A stretch of DNA of 64,000 nt, taken from assembly GCF_029240215.1 (NCBI RefSeq), contig NZ_JARBTK010000004.1, positions 62,001 to 126,000 of the forward strand, in the 5' to 3' direction. Of this stretch, positions 1-8,362 are shown piece after piece (position 1 is the stretch's first letter; each line of letters starts with the position of its first letter). Under the pieces are notes generated by a model that was given only the letters and a program-made list of their open reading frames with translations, was not told the DNA's origin and did no database searches. This DNA comes from Chryseobacterium sp. (GTDB taxonomy: Bacteria > Bacteroidota > Bacteroidia > Flavobacteriales > Weeksellaceae). The position numbers were made by a program, and so were the translations under genes.

Positions 1-967
1 AAGGAAAAAGGTAAACGACAAGCGGTGCATTCAACCAGTTTGTATTGGTGCTGATCACAATATCGTGCGTCAATGGAAGAACCAGTAAAATACTTATGGC
101 AAAACCAACTACACAGAATGAAACAACATATATCCAGCTGAATTTCTTTGAGAAAAATCCTGACAAGAATCTTCCCAGAGCAAAAGCTCCCGCCAAAACT
201 GCACCTGCCTGAATACTCATCGACGTAGGAACTTTTAAAATTTCTTTATAAAAAGTCGGCGTCCAGGTCTGGAAACTTTGTTCAACCAAAACGAATAAAA
301 AAGCACACAATAAAAAGAATAAAACTTTTTTGTAACTGAATAAACTGATACTGTTTTTGAGATCTCCAAGCAAACTTGTCTCTTCACTTTTAGCATCGTT
401 TTCATTTAGTTTGGAAAAAAAGAGAAAAAGAAAAGACAAAACCGACAGACCTCCCAAAACCCAATATGCATTCAGCCAATAAGTAGATTTAGGATTATTG
501 TCATCCATAAAAAGGCTGAAAAGTACATTTCCCATCAAAACACCAACCATGAAAAACCCTTCAAGAAATCCCATAAAACTGGAGTGTTCTTTATCAGTTT
601 CTGTAACCAGACCTATCGATGTGAAAACTGAAATTTTGATTAGGGCAAAAGAAATCCCTACAATGGCAAATAACAATTTAAAGAACCAGAACTCATTGGC
701 AAACGGCATTACAAAACACATACAGCTTACCAAAAAAAGTGCGATAAGCATTGAATTTTTGATTCCTATTTTAGGTAAAAATGAGGCTAAAATAAATGAG
801 CAGATTGCAATCGGAAGATCTTTGAAACCTTCCAAGACGCTCGCCTGAGATTTTGAGACATCAAAATTCTGCTGCATCTGCAAAATCACTGTCCCAACAG
901 AATTGAGAAGGATTGCAAAGACGAAATAATTTAAAAACAAAGCTGCTTTTATGTTGAAATTTTTCAT
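1..967 (-). CDS. MFS transporter, 3' end beyond the window
   Basis: This reverse-strand reading frame is missing from the ORF track because it runs off the left edge. It starts at the ATG read from 967 (MKNFNIKAALFLNYFVFA) and is open for about 322 residues. The translation is a series of hydrophobic helices separated by short charged loops, with a basic stretch near residue 200, the usual central loop between the two six-helix halves of a major facilitator transporter. It should sit in the inner membrane. The substrate cannot be read from the sequence. It is divergent from the AraC-type regulator at 1091, which is a common arrangement for a regulator and its sugar or metabolite transporter, so control by that regulator is a reasonable inference. 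Confidence 0.85.
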   Translation of the reverse strand, partial: MKNFNIKAALFLNYFVFAILLNSVGTVILQMQQNFDVSKSQASVLEGFKDLPIAICSFILASFLPKIGIKNSMLIALFLVSCMCFVMPFANEFWFFKLLFAIVGISFALIKISVFTSIGLVTETDKEHSSFMGFLEGFFMVGVLMGNVLFSLFMDDNNPKSTYWLNAYWVLGGLSVLSFLFLFFSKLNENDAKSEETSLLGDLKNSISLFSYKKVLFFLLCAFLFVLVEQSFQTWTPTFYKEILKVPTSMSIQAGAVLAGAFALGRFLSGFFSKKFSWIYVVSFCVVGFAISILLVLPLTHDIVISTNTNWLNAPLVVYLFP

Positions 968-1090
968 GGAGTTAATTTCTTGGTGGCTAAGATAGAAGCA
1001 TTTCAGTTAACGTTAATTTAACATAGTAAATCAATATTTGAACTATATTAATATAATTGCTATTTTTATAACCTAAATATCATTAACTAA

Positions 1091-1990
1091 ATGAAAGTTA
1101 CTTTTGAAAGAGTAATTCCTGATGAAAAGAGCTCTTTTCGCACGATTCACAACAACTCACCCATCTCAGAATTCAAATGGGAATATCATTATCACCCGGA
1201 AATTGAGCTCGTGTGCGTAATTTCCGGGAGTGGAACACGACACGTTGGCTACCACAAAAGCAATTATACGAGTGGCGATTTGGTATTAATTGGTTCCAAT
1301 ATTCCACATTCGGGATTTGGTTTAAATTCGATTGATCCGCATGAAGAAATTGTTCTACAATTCAGACAGGAAATTTTGCAGTTTCCTGAACAGGAAGTGG
1401 AAGCAAGATCTATTAAAGATTTATTAGAACTTTCGAAATACGGTATAAAATTTCACAGAAAAATAAAAAAAGTGATGATTCCAAAACTGAGACTGATGCT
1501 GGAATCTGAAGGTTATAAAAGATATTTATTGCTGCTGGAAATCCTCTTCGAACTTTCAAAGTCTAAAGATTACGAACTGTTGAATAACGAAATTATGCCT
1601 TACACCATCATTTCAAAAAACAAAACAAGACTGGAAAATATTTTCACCTTTGTAGAACGCAACTACGACAAAGAAATTAATATTGAAGATGTAGCAAAAT
1701 TGGCAAACCTAACGCTTCCCGCATTCTGTAATTTTTTTAAAAAAGCAACCCAAATCACGTTTACAGAATTCGTAAATCGATACCGCATTAACAAAGCTTG
1801 TTTATTAATGGCGCAGGATAAAAGCATTTCAGAATGCAGTTACAATTGCGGCTTTAACAATGTAACTTACTTCAATAGAATGTTTAAAAAATATACAGAA
1901 AAAACACCCTCAGAGTTTATTAAGAATTTCTCACACAACAAAGTTAATGTAGATTTGAAAGTTGAGGCTAAAGCTACATTTTTAGAATAA
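1091..1990 (+). CDS. AraC family transcriptional regulator with N-terminal cupin sensor
   Basis: The N-terminal part (about residues 30-95) is a cupin-like sensor: HYHPEIEL supplies metal- or ligand-binding-type histidines and is followed by a GDLVLIG strand and IPHSG. The C-terminal 100 residues hold the tandem helix-turn-helix of AraC/XylS proteins, with INIEDVAKLANLTLPAFCNFF as the first unit and ISECSYNCGFNNVTYFNRMF as the second. The length of 299 residues is normal for the family. It is divergently placed from the MFS transporter across about 120 bp, so it probably senses a metabolite and controls that transporter. The ligand is unknown. Confidence 0.9.
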   Translation: MKVTFERVIPDEKSSFRTIHNNSPISEFKWEYHYHPEIELVCVISGSGTRHVGYHKSNYTSGDLVLIGSNIPHSGFGLNSIDPHEEIVLQFRQEILQFPEQEVEARSIKDLLELSKYGIKFHRKIKKVMIPKLRLMLESEGYKRYLLLLEILFELSKSKDYELLNNEIMPYTIISKNKTRLENIFTFVERNYDKEINIEDVAKLANLTLPAFCNFFKKATQITFTEFVNRYRINKACLLMAQDKSISECSYNCGFNNVTYFNRMFKKYTEKTPSEFIKNFSHNKVNVDLKVEAKATFLE

Positions 1991-1991
1991 A

Positions 1992-2017
1992 AAAAGCTGC
2001 TCAAAATTGAACAGCTG
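1992..2017. terminator. Bidirectional rho-independent terminator between convergent genes
   Basis: AGCTG and CAGCT arms with an inner TCAA/TTGA pairing form a hairpin. An A-run lies on the left, which is a T-run for the leftward thioredoxin-like gene. It lies between the stop codons of the AraC gene and the convergent gene. Confidence 0.65.
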
Positions 2018-2039
2018 ATATATTTTAAATAATGAAAAG

Positions 2040-2594
2040 TTATTTCCATTTAATATTGCAACCCATACTTGGTCTTTGAATTTCTTCCTGTGGCTCACCA
2101 ATCAAAAGGTTTTCAAAAGCAATAATCAAATCTTCACCAGTCACTTCTTTATGATTTCCCGGTCTTGAATCATCCATCTGCCCTCTGTAAATAAGGTCTA
2201 ATTTATCATCAAAGAAAAAGAAATCCGGAGTACAAGCTGCGTCATAAGCTTTCGCAATCGCCTGGCTTTCGTCATATAAATAAGGAAAATCAAAATTTCT
2301 CTCGATCTGGAATTCAATCATTTTTTCAGGAGAATCTGCGGGATATTTTTCAACATTATTTGAGTTGATCGCAACAAATTCAATCCCTGCTTCATTATAA
2401 TCTTCATATAATTCTGTCAACTTATCAATGATGTGAAGTACAAACGGACAATGATTGCACATAAAAATCACCAAAGTGCCTTTTTCACCTTTCAGATCAT
2501 CTAATGACTGAACTTCATTGCTTTTTGAAGGATTAGGAAGTTCAAAAAAAGGTGCTTTTGTACCTAATGCCAACATATTTGAGGGAGTATTCAT
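2040..2594 (-). CDS. Thioredoxin-like / peroxiredoxin-like family protein
   Basis: The 184-residue product has an AhpC/TSA-type thioredoxin fold. The active-site region reads FMCNHCPFV, a CxxC motif, and is followed by a helix and the INSNNVEKYP strand-loop that is typical of the PRX_like1 group of thioredoxin-family proteins. There is no signal peptide, so it is probably cytoplasmic. The function is likely thiol-disulfide exchange or peroxide handling, and no specific partner is known. A TATCTTTG promoter element lies 19 bp upstream. It converges on the AraC gene. Confidence 0.85.
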   Translation of the reverse strand: MNTPSNMLALGTKAPFFELPNPSKSNEVQSLDDLKGEKGTLVIFMCNHCPFVLHIIDKLTELYEDYNEAGIEFVAINSNNVEKYPADSPEKMIEFQIERNFDFPYLYDESQAIAKAYDAACTPDFFFFDDKLDLIYRGQMDDSRPGNHKEVTGEDLIIAFENLLIGEPQEEIQRPSMGCNIKWK

Positions 2595-2613
2595 ATCTTT
2601 TTTATTTTGTCCA

Positions 2614-2621
2614 CAAAGATA
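2614..2621 (-). promoter_or_regulatory. -7 promoter element for the thioredoxin-like gene
   Basis: On the reverse strand this reads TATCTTTG, matching the Bacteroidota TAnnTTTG consensus, 19 bp before the start codon. Confidence 0.55.
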
Positions 2622-2817
2622 AAGATTTCTTTTAGTAGTTACTAAAACAATAATCTAATTGAGTTAGGCTATTTAATCTATTAATTTTTACAATAATTAA
2701 AGAATAACTTACTTCAACTCCCATCCCGTCAGCAAACTGCAAATCATAAAGTTCTTCAAAGTCTTTCTTTATAAGTTAAATTTCAAAAATTATTTGGTTC
2801 GTATAGTCAAATGTTTG

Positions 2818-2825
2818 TATTTTTG
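2818..2825 (+). promoter_or_regulatory. tetR promoter -7 element
   Basis: TATTTTTG matches TAnnTTTG. A TTTGG at 2793 sits about 20 bp upstream as a plausible -33 element. The operator palindrome begins at the very next base, so a bound repressor would cover the transcription start. Confidence 0.65.
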
Positions 2826-2838
2826 CTAACACTGTTAG
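2826..2838. promoter_or_regulatory. TetR operator copy 1 (autoregulatory)
   Basis: CTAACACTGTTAG is a perfect 6-bp inverted repeat around a central C. The same palindrome recurs three times upstream of the efflux operon. Its position between the -7 element and the tetR start codon implies autorepression. Confidence 0.7.
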
Positions 2839-2850
2839 TAAAATAAAATC

Positions 2851-3447
2851 ATGGGCTTACATGAACGTCGTCAAAGAGAAAAAGAATCTATCCGTGCAAA
2901 TATTTTGCAGGCAGCATTCTCTTTGGCTAAAACTGACGGTTGGGCATCTCTTTCTATCCGTAAAATTGCAGATGCTATTGAATACAGTGCTCCCGTTGTT
3001 TATGATCACTTCGAAAACAAAGAAGCAATTTTATATGAAATCTCAATAAATGGTTTTCACTGTTTGCAGATAGAATTATTGAAAGCTCAGAAAAAACACG
3101 AAACACCTGAAGATCAGTTGACGGCAATTGTAGATGCCTACTGGAATTTTGCTTTTAAGAATAAAGAATATTACCAATTGATGTTTGGTCTTGGAATGCA
3201 GTGTAGCGGAAAAGGTTTGATGAAAGAAGAATTTTCGTCTTTCCAGGATATGCTTTACGACTGTACTTACGAAATTATCAAGAAAAAAGGCTCAAATGAG
3301 AACAATGCTTGTCACTCTTCTCATGCTCTGTTTTCAGCAGTTCACGGATTGATTTCGATTATGATGATGAGAAACGATGACATCCCTTCTACAATGAATA
3401 AAACAACTTTGGACGAAACAGTTTCGGCTTTTATTAAATCATTGTAA
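2851..3447 (+). CDS. TetR/AcrR family transcriptional repressor of the RND efflux operon
   Basis: The 198-residue protein begins with a basic helix and a TetR helix-turn-helix at residues 15-60 (SLSIRKIADAIEYSAPVVYDHFENKE). The rest is an all-helical ligand-binding and dimerisation domain resembling the C-terminal regions of AcrR-type repressors. It lies directly upstream of a three-gene efflux operon in the same direction. Identical palindromes in its own promoter and in the operon leader make it the likely local repressor, released by a toxic substrate of the pump. The inducing ligand cannot be predicted. Confidence 0.9.
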   Translation: MGLHERRQREKESIRANILQAAFSLAKTDGWASLSIRKIADAIEYSAPVVYDHFENKEAILYEISINGFHCLQIELLKAQKKHETPEDQLTAIVDAYWNFAFKNKEYYQLMFGLGMQCSGKGLMKEEFSSFQDMLYDCTYEIIKKKGSNENNACHSSHALFSAVHGLISIMMMRNDDIPSTMNKTTLDETVSAFIKSL

Positions 3448-3466
3448 ATTTTTTTTGAACTAAAAA

Positions 3467-3479
3467 TTAACACCGTTAG
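3467..3479. promoter_or_regulatory. TetR operator copy 2
   Basis: TTAACACCGTTAG is the same palindrome with one central change. It lies 20 bp after the tetR stop codon and is followed, like copies 3 and 4, by an A-rich tract containing AACA or TACA. Confidence 0.65.
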
Positions 3480-3588
3480 GAAAAGTAACATAGAATAATT
3501 AACATTATTCAATTAAATTAAAAATAAAAAACTTTAAAATGAAACATAACTTCTTTACATTATTTCTGGCAATTTTTTTCCCTTATCA

Positions 3589-3601
3589 TTAACACTGTTA
3601 A
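3589..3601. promoter_or_regulatory. TetR operator copy 3
   Basis: TTAACACTGTTAA is a perfect 6-bp inverted repeat around a central C. It overlaps the stop codon of a 17-codon open frame (3539-3592) whose role is unclear. Confidence 0.65.
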
Positions 3602-3711
3602 GAAAAATAACACACAAAAACAACTCACCCAAATTTATATTTAAAAATTGTAAACATGAAAATTACACATTAACTCAACATTAAAAATGTTTTATTTTTT
3701 TTAACCAAAAC

Positions 3712-3724
3712 TTAACACCGTTAG
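3712..3724. promoter_or_regulatory. TetR operator copy 4, next to the efflux operon start
   Basis: TTAACACCGTTAG lies 68 bp before the adaptor start codon. The stretch after copies 2 and 4 is similar (a TTA/TAACAT stretch, then CAATTAAATTAAAAA), which suggests that a promoter-operator segment was duplicated in tandem. Confidence 0.65.
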
Positions 3725-3792
3725 AAAATATTACATCAATTAAATTAAAAACAACATTACTTAATCTAACATTTTATTAAAAATAAACTAAA

Positions 3793-4953
3793 ATGAAAAT
3801 AACAGCAAAAACAAAGATTATCGTACTTATATCGAGTATTATTCTTTTACAAAGTTGTACTAAAGCAGCAGAAGGCACAAACGCTGCACCACCTGCACCA
3901 GAATTGCCTGTATATACTGTGATCACCTCTCCTGCTACAGTTTATCAGGAATTCCCAACTGCACTAGAAGGAAAAAATAACGTAGAAATCAGATCACAAG
4001 TTGACGGATATTTAGATAAAATTTATGTAGAAGAAGGTGCTTATGTGAGAGCCGGACAAGCATTATTTAAAATAGATTCAAGAGCTTACGGAGAGCAAAT
4101 GAATATGGCCAATGCCAATTTACAGGTTGCCAACGCCAATATTCAGAAAGCAAAAGTAGAAGTTGACAGACTTCAGCCATTGGTTGCTGCAAAGGTAGTT
4201 TCTGATGTACAATTGAGAACTGCAAAAGCGAATTATGCAGCAGCAGTTGCAGCAGCATCACAGGCAAAAGCTTCAGTCGGTGGAGCAAGAATCAACGTAG
4301 GATTTACAACCATTACTGCGCCAGTAAGCGGATACATTGGGAGAATTCCTTACAAAAAGGGAAGTTTAATTTCAAGAACAGATCCAAGTCCTTTGACTTT
4401 ATTATCGGACATCAGCGAAATTTATGCATACTTCTCTCTAAGCGAACTGGATTTTATTGGTTTCCAGAAAAAATATCCGGGAGCGACCTTAAACGAGAAA
4501 CTGAAAAACATGCCGATGGTAGATTTAGTTATCGCAGATAACACCACCTATCCTGAAAAAGGTAAAATGAGCATCGTTGACGGACAGTTTGACAAAACCA
4601 CAGGTGCAATAAGCGTTCGTGCAGTTTTCCCAAATGCAAACGGAGCATTGAGAACAGGAAATACAGGTAGAGTTCGTATGCCGCAACTATTTGCCAACAC
4701 ACTTGTTATTCCTCAGGAATCGACCTTTGAAATACAAGATAAAGTCTACGTTTATGTAGTTGGAAAGGATAAAAAAGTAACCTCAAAACCTGTAACGATC
4801 TCAGGAAAAACAGACAGCTATTACTTTATTTCTGAAGGACTTGCTGTTGGTGAGAAGATCGTTTACACAGGAATCGGGGCTTTGAAAGATGGAGTAATGA
4901 TTCAGCCGAAAGCGATTTCATCTGACAGTCTTTTAAGAGCAAGACCTTTGTAA
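3793..4953 (+). CDS. RND efflux periplasmic adaptor (membrane fusion lipoprotein)
   Basis: The 386-residue protein starts with a lipoprotein signal peptide ending in the lipobox LLQSC, so it is anchored by its lipidated cysteine. The order of domains is that of AcrA/MexA adaptors: a first half-lipoyl segment (NVEIRSQVDGYLDKIYVEEG), an alpha-helical hairpin rich in alanine and glutamine (residues 100-160), a second half-lipoyl segment (TITAPVSGYIGRIPYKKG), then beta-barrel and membrane-proximal domains. It should link the inner-membrane pump encoded next to the outer-membrane channel. It is the first gene of the operon and lies behind three operator palindromes. Confidence 0.95.
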   Translation: MKITAKTKIIVLISSIILLQSCTKAAEGTNAAPPAPELPVYTVITSPATVYQEFPTALEGKNNVEIRSQVDGYLDKIYVEEGAYVRAGQALFKIDSRAYGEQMNMANANLQVANANIQKAKVEVDRLQPLVAAKVVSDVQLRTAKANYAAAVAAASQAKASVGGARINVGFTTITAPVSGYIGRIPYKKGSLISRTDPSPLTLLSDISEIYAYFSLSELDFIGFQKKYPGATLNEKLKNMPMVDLVIADNTTYPEKGKMSIVDGQFDKTTGAISVRAVFPNANGALRTGNTGRVRMPQLFANTLVIPQESTFEIQDKVYVYVVGKDKKVTSKPVTISGKTDSYYFISEGLAVGEKIVYTGIGALKDGVMIQPKAISSDSLLRARPL

Positions 4954-4998
4954 AAAGCGTTTAAACTTTTAATACAAAAGTCAGAAAAGCGTTTAAAC
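4953..4998 (+). repeat. Pair of 14-bp direct repeats between adaptor and pump genes
   Basis: AAAAGCGTTTAAAC occurs at 4953-4966 and again at 4985-4998, start to start 32 bp. Each unit contains the self-complementary octamer GTTTAAAC, so the two copies could also pair in RNA. Confidence 0.7.
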
Positions 4999-5020
4999 AA
5001 CATTAAAAAATAAATTTCTT

Positions 5021-8000
5021 ATGTTAAAAAAATTCATAGATAGACCGGTACTTTCTACGGTTATCTCCATTATACTATTGCTGTTGGGAGCGATGTCGGT
5101 TTTTAACCTTCCGATTACGCTGTTTCCCGATATTGCACCACCGAGTGTGCAGGTGACGGCATTTTATCCGGGAGCGAATGCAGAAGTTGTTGCCCGTTCT
5201 GTTGCAGTTCCTATTGAGGAAGCTGTGAACGGTGTTGAGAACATGACGTACATGACCTCCAACTCAAGTAACGACGGATCCATGACTTTGAGCGTATTTT
5301 TCAAGCAAGGTTCAGATCCGGATAACGCAGCAGTAAACGTTCAAAACCGTGTTTCTAAAGCGATGAGCCAGCTTCCGCAGGAGGTTGTACAGGCGGGAAT
5401 TTCGACTCAGAAAGTTCAGAACAGTATGATTATGTTTATGGGATTGTCAAGTGATGATCCAAAACAATATGACGAACTTTTCTTACAAAACTATTTGAAA
5501 ATCAACGTTATTCCACAAATCCAGCGTATTCCGGGAGTTGCTCAGGCTCAGGTTTTCGGAACGAGAGATTATTCAATGAGACTTTGGCTGAAACCAGATA
5601 GATTAGCAGCCAATAATCTTTCTCCGCAGGAAGTTTTAGCAGCAGTTAAAGATCACAATTTAGAAGCTGCACCAGGACGTTTAGGACAAGGAAGCAAGGA
5701 AACTTACGAATATATCTTAAAATATAAAGGTAAATTAAATAAAAATGCAGACTACGAAAACATTGCCATCAAATCAAACAGTGACGGTTCGTTTTTAAGA
5801 TTAAAAGATGTTGCGAGAGTAGAATTCGGTTCTTACACTTATACCGCAGCCAACAGAATGGATGGTAAACCTGTAGCAGGATTTGCCATTTTACAGACTG
5901 CAGGTTCTAATGCAAATGAAATTCTAACTGATATTGAAAAGCAGGTTGAGCAAATGAAAACTACCCTACCTAAGGGAGTTGAACCCATCATCATGTATAA
6001 TTCAAAAGACTTTTTGGATGCGTCAATTCATCAGGTTGTAGAAACATTAGTAATTGCATTCGTTCTGGTATTTATTGTAGTATTTATTTTCCTTCAGGAT
6101 TTCAGATCTACATTAATTCCTGCGATTGCTGTTCCGGTTGCGATCATTGGTACATTTTTCTTCCTTCAAATGTTTGGTTTCAGTATCAACATGTTGACCT
6201 TGTTTGCTTTGGTTCTCGCTATTGGAATTGTGGTGGATGATGCGATTGTCGTCGTTGAAGCCGTCCATTCAAAAATGGAACAAACAGGAATGCCAGTTGA
6301 ACAGGCAACTACGCATTCAATGAGTGAAATTTCCGGAGCCATTATTTCCATTACGTTGGTGATGTGTGCGGTGTTTATTCCGGTTGGTTTTATGCAGGGT
6401 CCGGCTGGAGTTTTCTACAGACAATTTGCCTTTACTTTGGTGATTGCCATTATGATTTCAGCCGTTAATGCATTGACTTTAAGTCCGGCTTTATGTGCTT
6501 TATTATTAAATGATCCACAAGGAGAACATGGCGAACACGGTCAGAAAAAAGGTTTTGGAGCGAAGTTTTTCAATGCTTTCAACAAAAGCTTCAACAACAT
6601 GACCAAAAAATATATTTACAGCCTTAAATTTTTAATTAAAAATAAATGGGTTGCCGTTACTGGTTTAGCGTTGATCACGGCTGCAAGTGTTTTCTTAATT
6701 AACAAAGCTCCTACAGGATTTATTCCAACAGAAGATCAGGGATTTGTTTTATACGCAGTGAATACGCCTCCAGGAAGTTCATTAGACAGAACGCACAGAG
6801 CCACTGAACAGATTGATAAAATCATCAACGGTGAAAAAGCCAAAAACCACCTTTGGGTTGCCGACGGAATGAACTTTATAAGTAATTCTAACGCGTCTCC
6901 TTATGCTGCAGGTTTCATCAAGCTTAAAGATTTTGAAGATCGTGGCGAAGTGAAAGATCCCGATCAGATAGCAGCAGCCTTGACAGGAAAAGTGGCACAG
7001 GTAAAAGATGCCAATGCATTCTTCTTCAACTTTCCGACGGTACAAGGTTTTGGTAACGTTTCAGGATTTGAATTTATGTTGCAGGATAAAACCAACGGTT
7101 CATTTGAGCAGTTGGGAACAACCACTCAGACATTTATCGGGGAATTGATGAAGCGTCCGGAAATTGCTTTTGCCTTTACAACTTACGCAGCAGGAAATCC
7201 TCAGTACACAATTGATGTAGATACGGATAAAGCCAATCAGTTGGGCGTTTCTGTGACAGAATTGATGCAGACGATGCAGATTTATTATGGAAGTAGCTTT
7301 GTTTCAGATTTCAACAGATTCGGAAAATATTACAGAGTGATGGCTCAGGCAGATATTCCTTACAGAACCGATGCGAATTCTATGGAAGGAATTTATGTTA
7401 AAAATAAAACTGGCGAAATGGTTCCTGTAAAGACTTTGGTGACATTAAAAAGAACTTTCGGACCTGAAACAGTTTCAAGAAACAACTTATTCAACGCTGT
7501 AACAATTAATGGAACTCCAAAACCTGGTTACAGTACCGGAGACGCCATCAAAGCCGTAGAAGAAGTTGCTCAGAAATCACTTCCTAGAGGTTACGGTTAC
7601 GAATGGACAGGAATTACCCGTGAAGAAATCAAAACCGGTGGACAAACTGCTTTTGTATTCATGTTAAGTATCTTGTTTGTGTATTTCTTACTGGCAGCTC
7701 AATATGAAAGTTATATTCTTCCATTTGCGGTTATTTTGACCATTCCTACAGGGATTTTCGGAGTATTTGCTTTCACAGGATTGGCCGGAATTGATAACAA
7801 TATTTATGTTCAGGTCGGATTAATTATGCTCGTCGGATTGTTGGCGAAAAATGCGATTCTGATTGTAGAATTTGCTGTTCAGCGAAGAAAAGCAGGAAAA
7901 ACATTGATTGAATCAGCTCTTCAGGCTTCAAGATTACGTTTAAGACCAATTTTGATGACTTCATTTGCTTTCATCATCGGTATGTTACCATTAGTTTGGA

Positions 8001-8203
8001 CGCAAGGTGCAGCAGCAAAAGGAAATCACTCCATCGGAATCAGTACCGTTGGCGGAATGTTCACAGGAGTTGTCTTCGGAATTTTCATCATTCCGGTAAT
8101 GTATGTGATCTTCCAGTATTTACATGAAAAAATGCCAAGCAGAAAAAATAAAAGACTTCTAAAACAAAAACAACAGGAAGAACTTCTAGCAACAGCACAC
8201 TAA
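5021..8203 (+). CDS. RND multidrug efflux pump, inner-membrane permease (HAE1 family)
   Basis: The 1060-residue protein is the proton-driven pump of a tripartite system. It has the AcrB plan: a first transmembrane helix at the N-terminus (STVISIILLLLGAMSV), a large periplasmic porter domain, helices 2-6, a second porter domain and helices 8-12. The proton-relay aspartates are in helix 4 (GIVVDDAIVVVEAV) and the lysine of helix 10 is in LLAKNAILIVEFA. The porter motif FFKQGSDPDNAAVNVQNR is conserved. The length is close to the roughly 1050 residues of the family. It is followed by the outer-membrane factor. Substrates are likely hydrophobic drugs, dyes or detergents. Confidence 0.97.
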   Translation: MLKKFIDRPVLSTVISIILLLLGAMSVFNLPITLFPDIAPPSVQVTAFYPGANAEVVARSVAVPIEEAVNGVENMTYMTSNSSNDGSMTLSVFFKQGSDPDNAAVNVQNRVSKAMSQLPQEVVQAGISTQKVQNSMIMFMGLSSDDPKQYDELFLQNYLKINVIPQIQRIPGVAQAQVFGTRDYSMRLWLKPDRLAANNLSPQEVLAAVKDHNLEAAPGRLGQGSKETYEYILKYKGKLNKNADYENIAIKSNSDGSFLRLKDVARVEFGSYTYTAANRMDGKPVAGFAILQTAGSNANEILTDIEKQVEQMKTTLPKGVEPIIMYNSKDFLDASIHQVVETLVIAFVLVFIVVFIFLQDFRSTLIPAIAVPVAIIGTFFFLQMFGFSINMLTLFALVLAIGIVVDDAIVVVEAVHSKMEQTGMPVEQATTHSMSEISGAIISITLVMCAVFIPVGFMQGPAGVFYRQFAFTLVIAIMISAVNALTLSPALCALLLNDPQGEHGEHGQKKGFGAKFFNAFNKSFNNMTKKYIYSLKFLIKNKWVAVTGLALITAASVFLINKAPTGFIPTEDQGFVLYAVNTPPGSSLDRTHRATEQIDKIINGEKAKNHLWVADGMNFISNSNASPYAAGFIKLKDFEDRGEVKDPDQIAAALTGKVAQVKDANAFFFNFPTVQGFGNVSGFEFMLQDKTNGSFEQLGTTTQTFIGELMKRPEIAFAFTTYAAGNPQYTIDVDTDKANQLGVSVTELMQTMQIYYGSSFVSDFNRFGKYYRVMAQADIPYRTDANSMEGIYVKNKTGEMVPVKTLVTLKRTFGPETVSRNNLFNAVTINGTPKPGYSTGDAIKAVEEVAQKSLPRGYGYEWTGITREEIKTGGQTAFVFMLSILFVYFLLAAQYESYILPFAVILTIPTGIFGVFAFTGLAGIDNNIYVQVGLIMLVGLLAKNAILIVEFAVQRRKAGKTLIESALQASRLRLRPILMTSFAFIIGMLPLVWTQGAAAKGNHSIGISTVGGMFTGVVFGIFIIPVMYVIFQYLHEKMPSRKNKRLLKQKQQEELLATAH

Positions 8204-8217
8204 TAATAAATGATTAA

Positions 8218-8338
8218 CAAAACTTTGAGAGATGAAAATCGCGCAAAATTTTTCTTCAATTTAATTTGTAAGATTTTCCAAACTAAGCAAAGTATTTTCT
8301 CCTACTAAAGACTTCTTTGCTTACCGCTCAAAGTTTTG
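8218..8338. repeat. Nested inverted repeat between pump and outer-membrane factor genes
   Basis: Outer arms CAAAACTTTGAG (8218-8229) and CTCAAAGTTTTG (8327-8338) are exactly complementary, and inner arms TAAGCAAAG (8284-8292) and CTTTGCTTA (8315-8323) are too. The transcript could fold into a long two-part stem inside the operon, possibly an mRNA-processing or attenuation element, or the remains of a small palindromic mobile element. Confidence 0.65.
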
Positions 8339-8362
8339 TGATCAATTTAAATATATAGACTT

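Noticed and set aside
498-848. 116-residue forward frame at the left edge
   Set aside because: It lies opposite the MFS transporter frame and has no family features. The reverse frame with its membrane helices is clearly the gene.
3539-3592. 17-codon frame before the efflux operon
   Set aside because: Too short and without a clear ribosome binding site to call a gene. It is recorded only as part of the duplicated leader.
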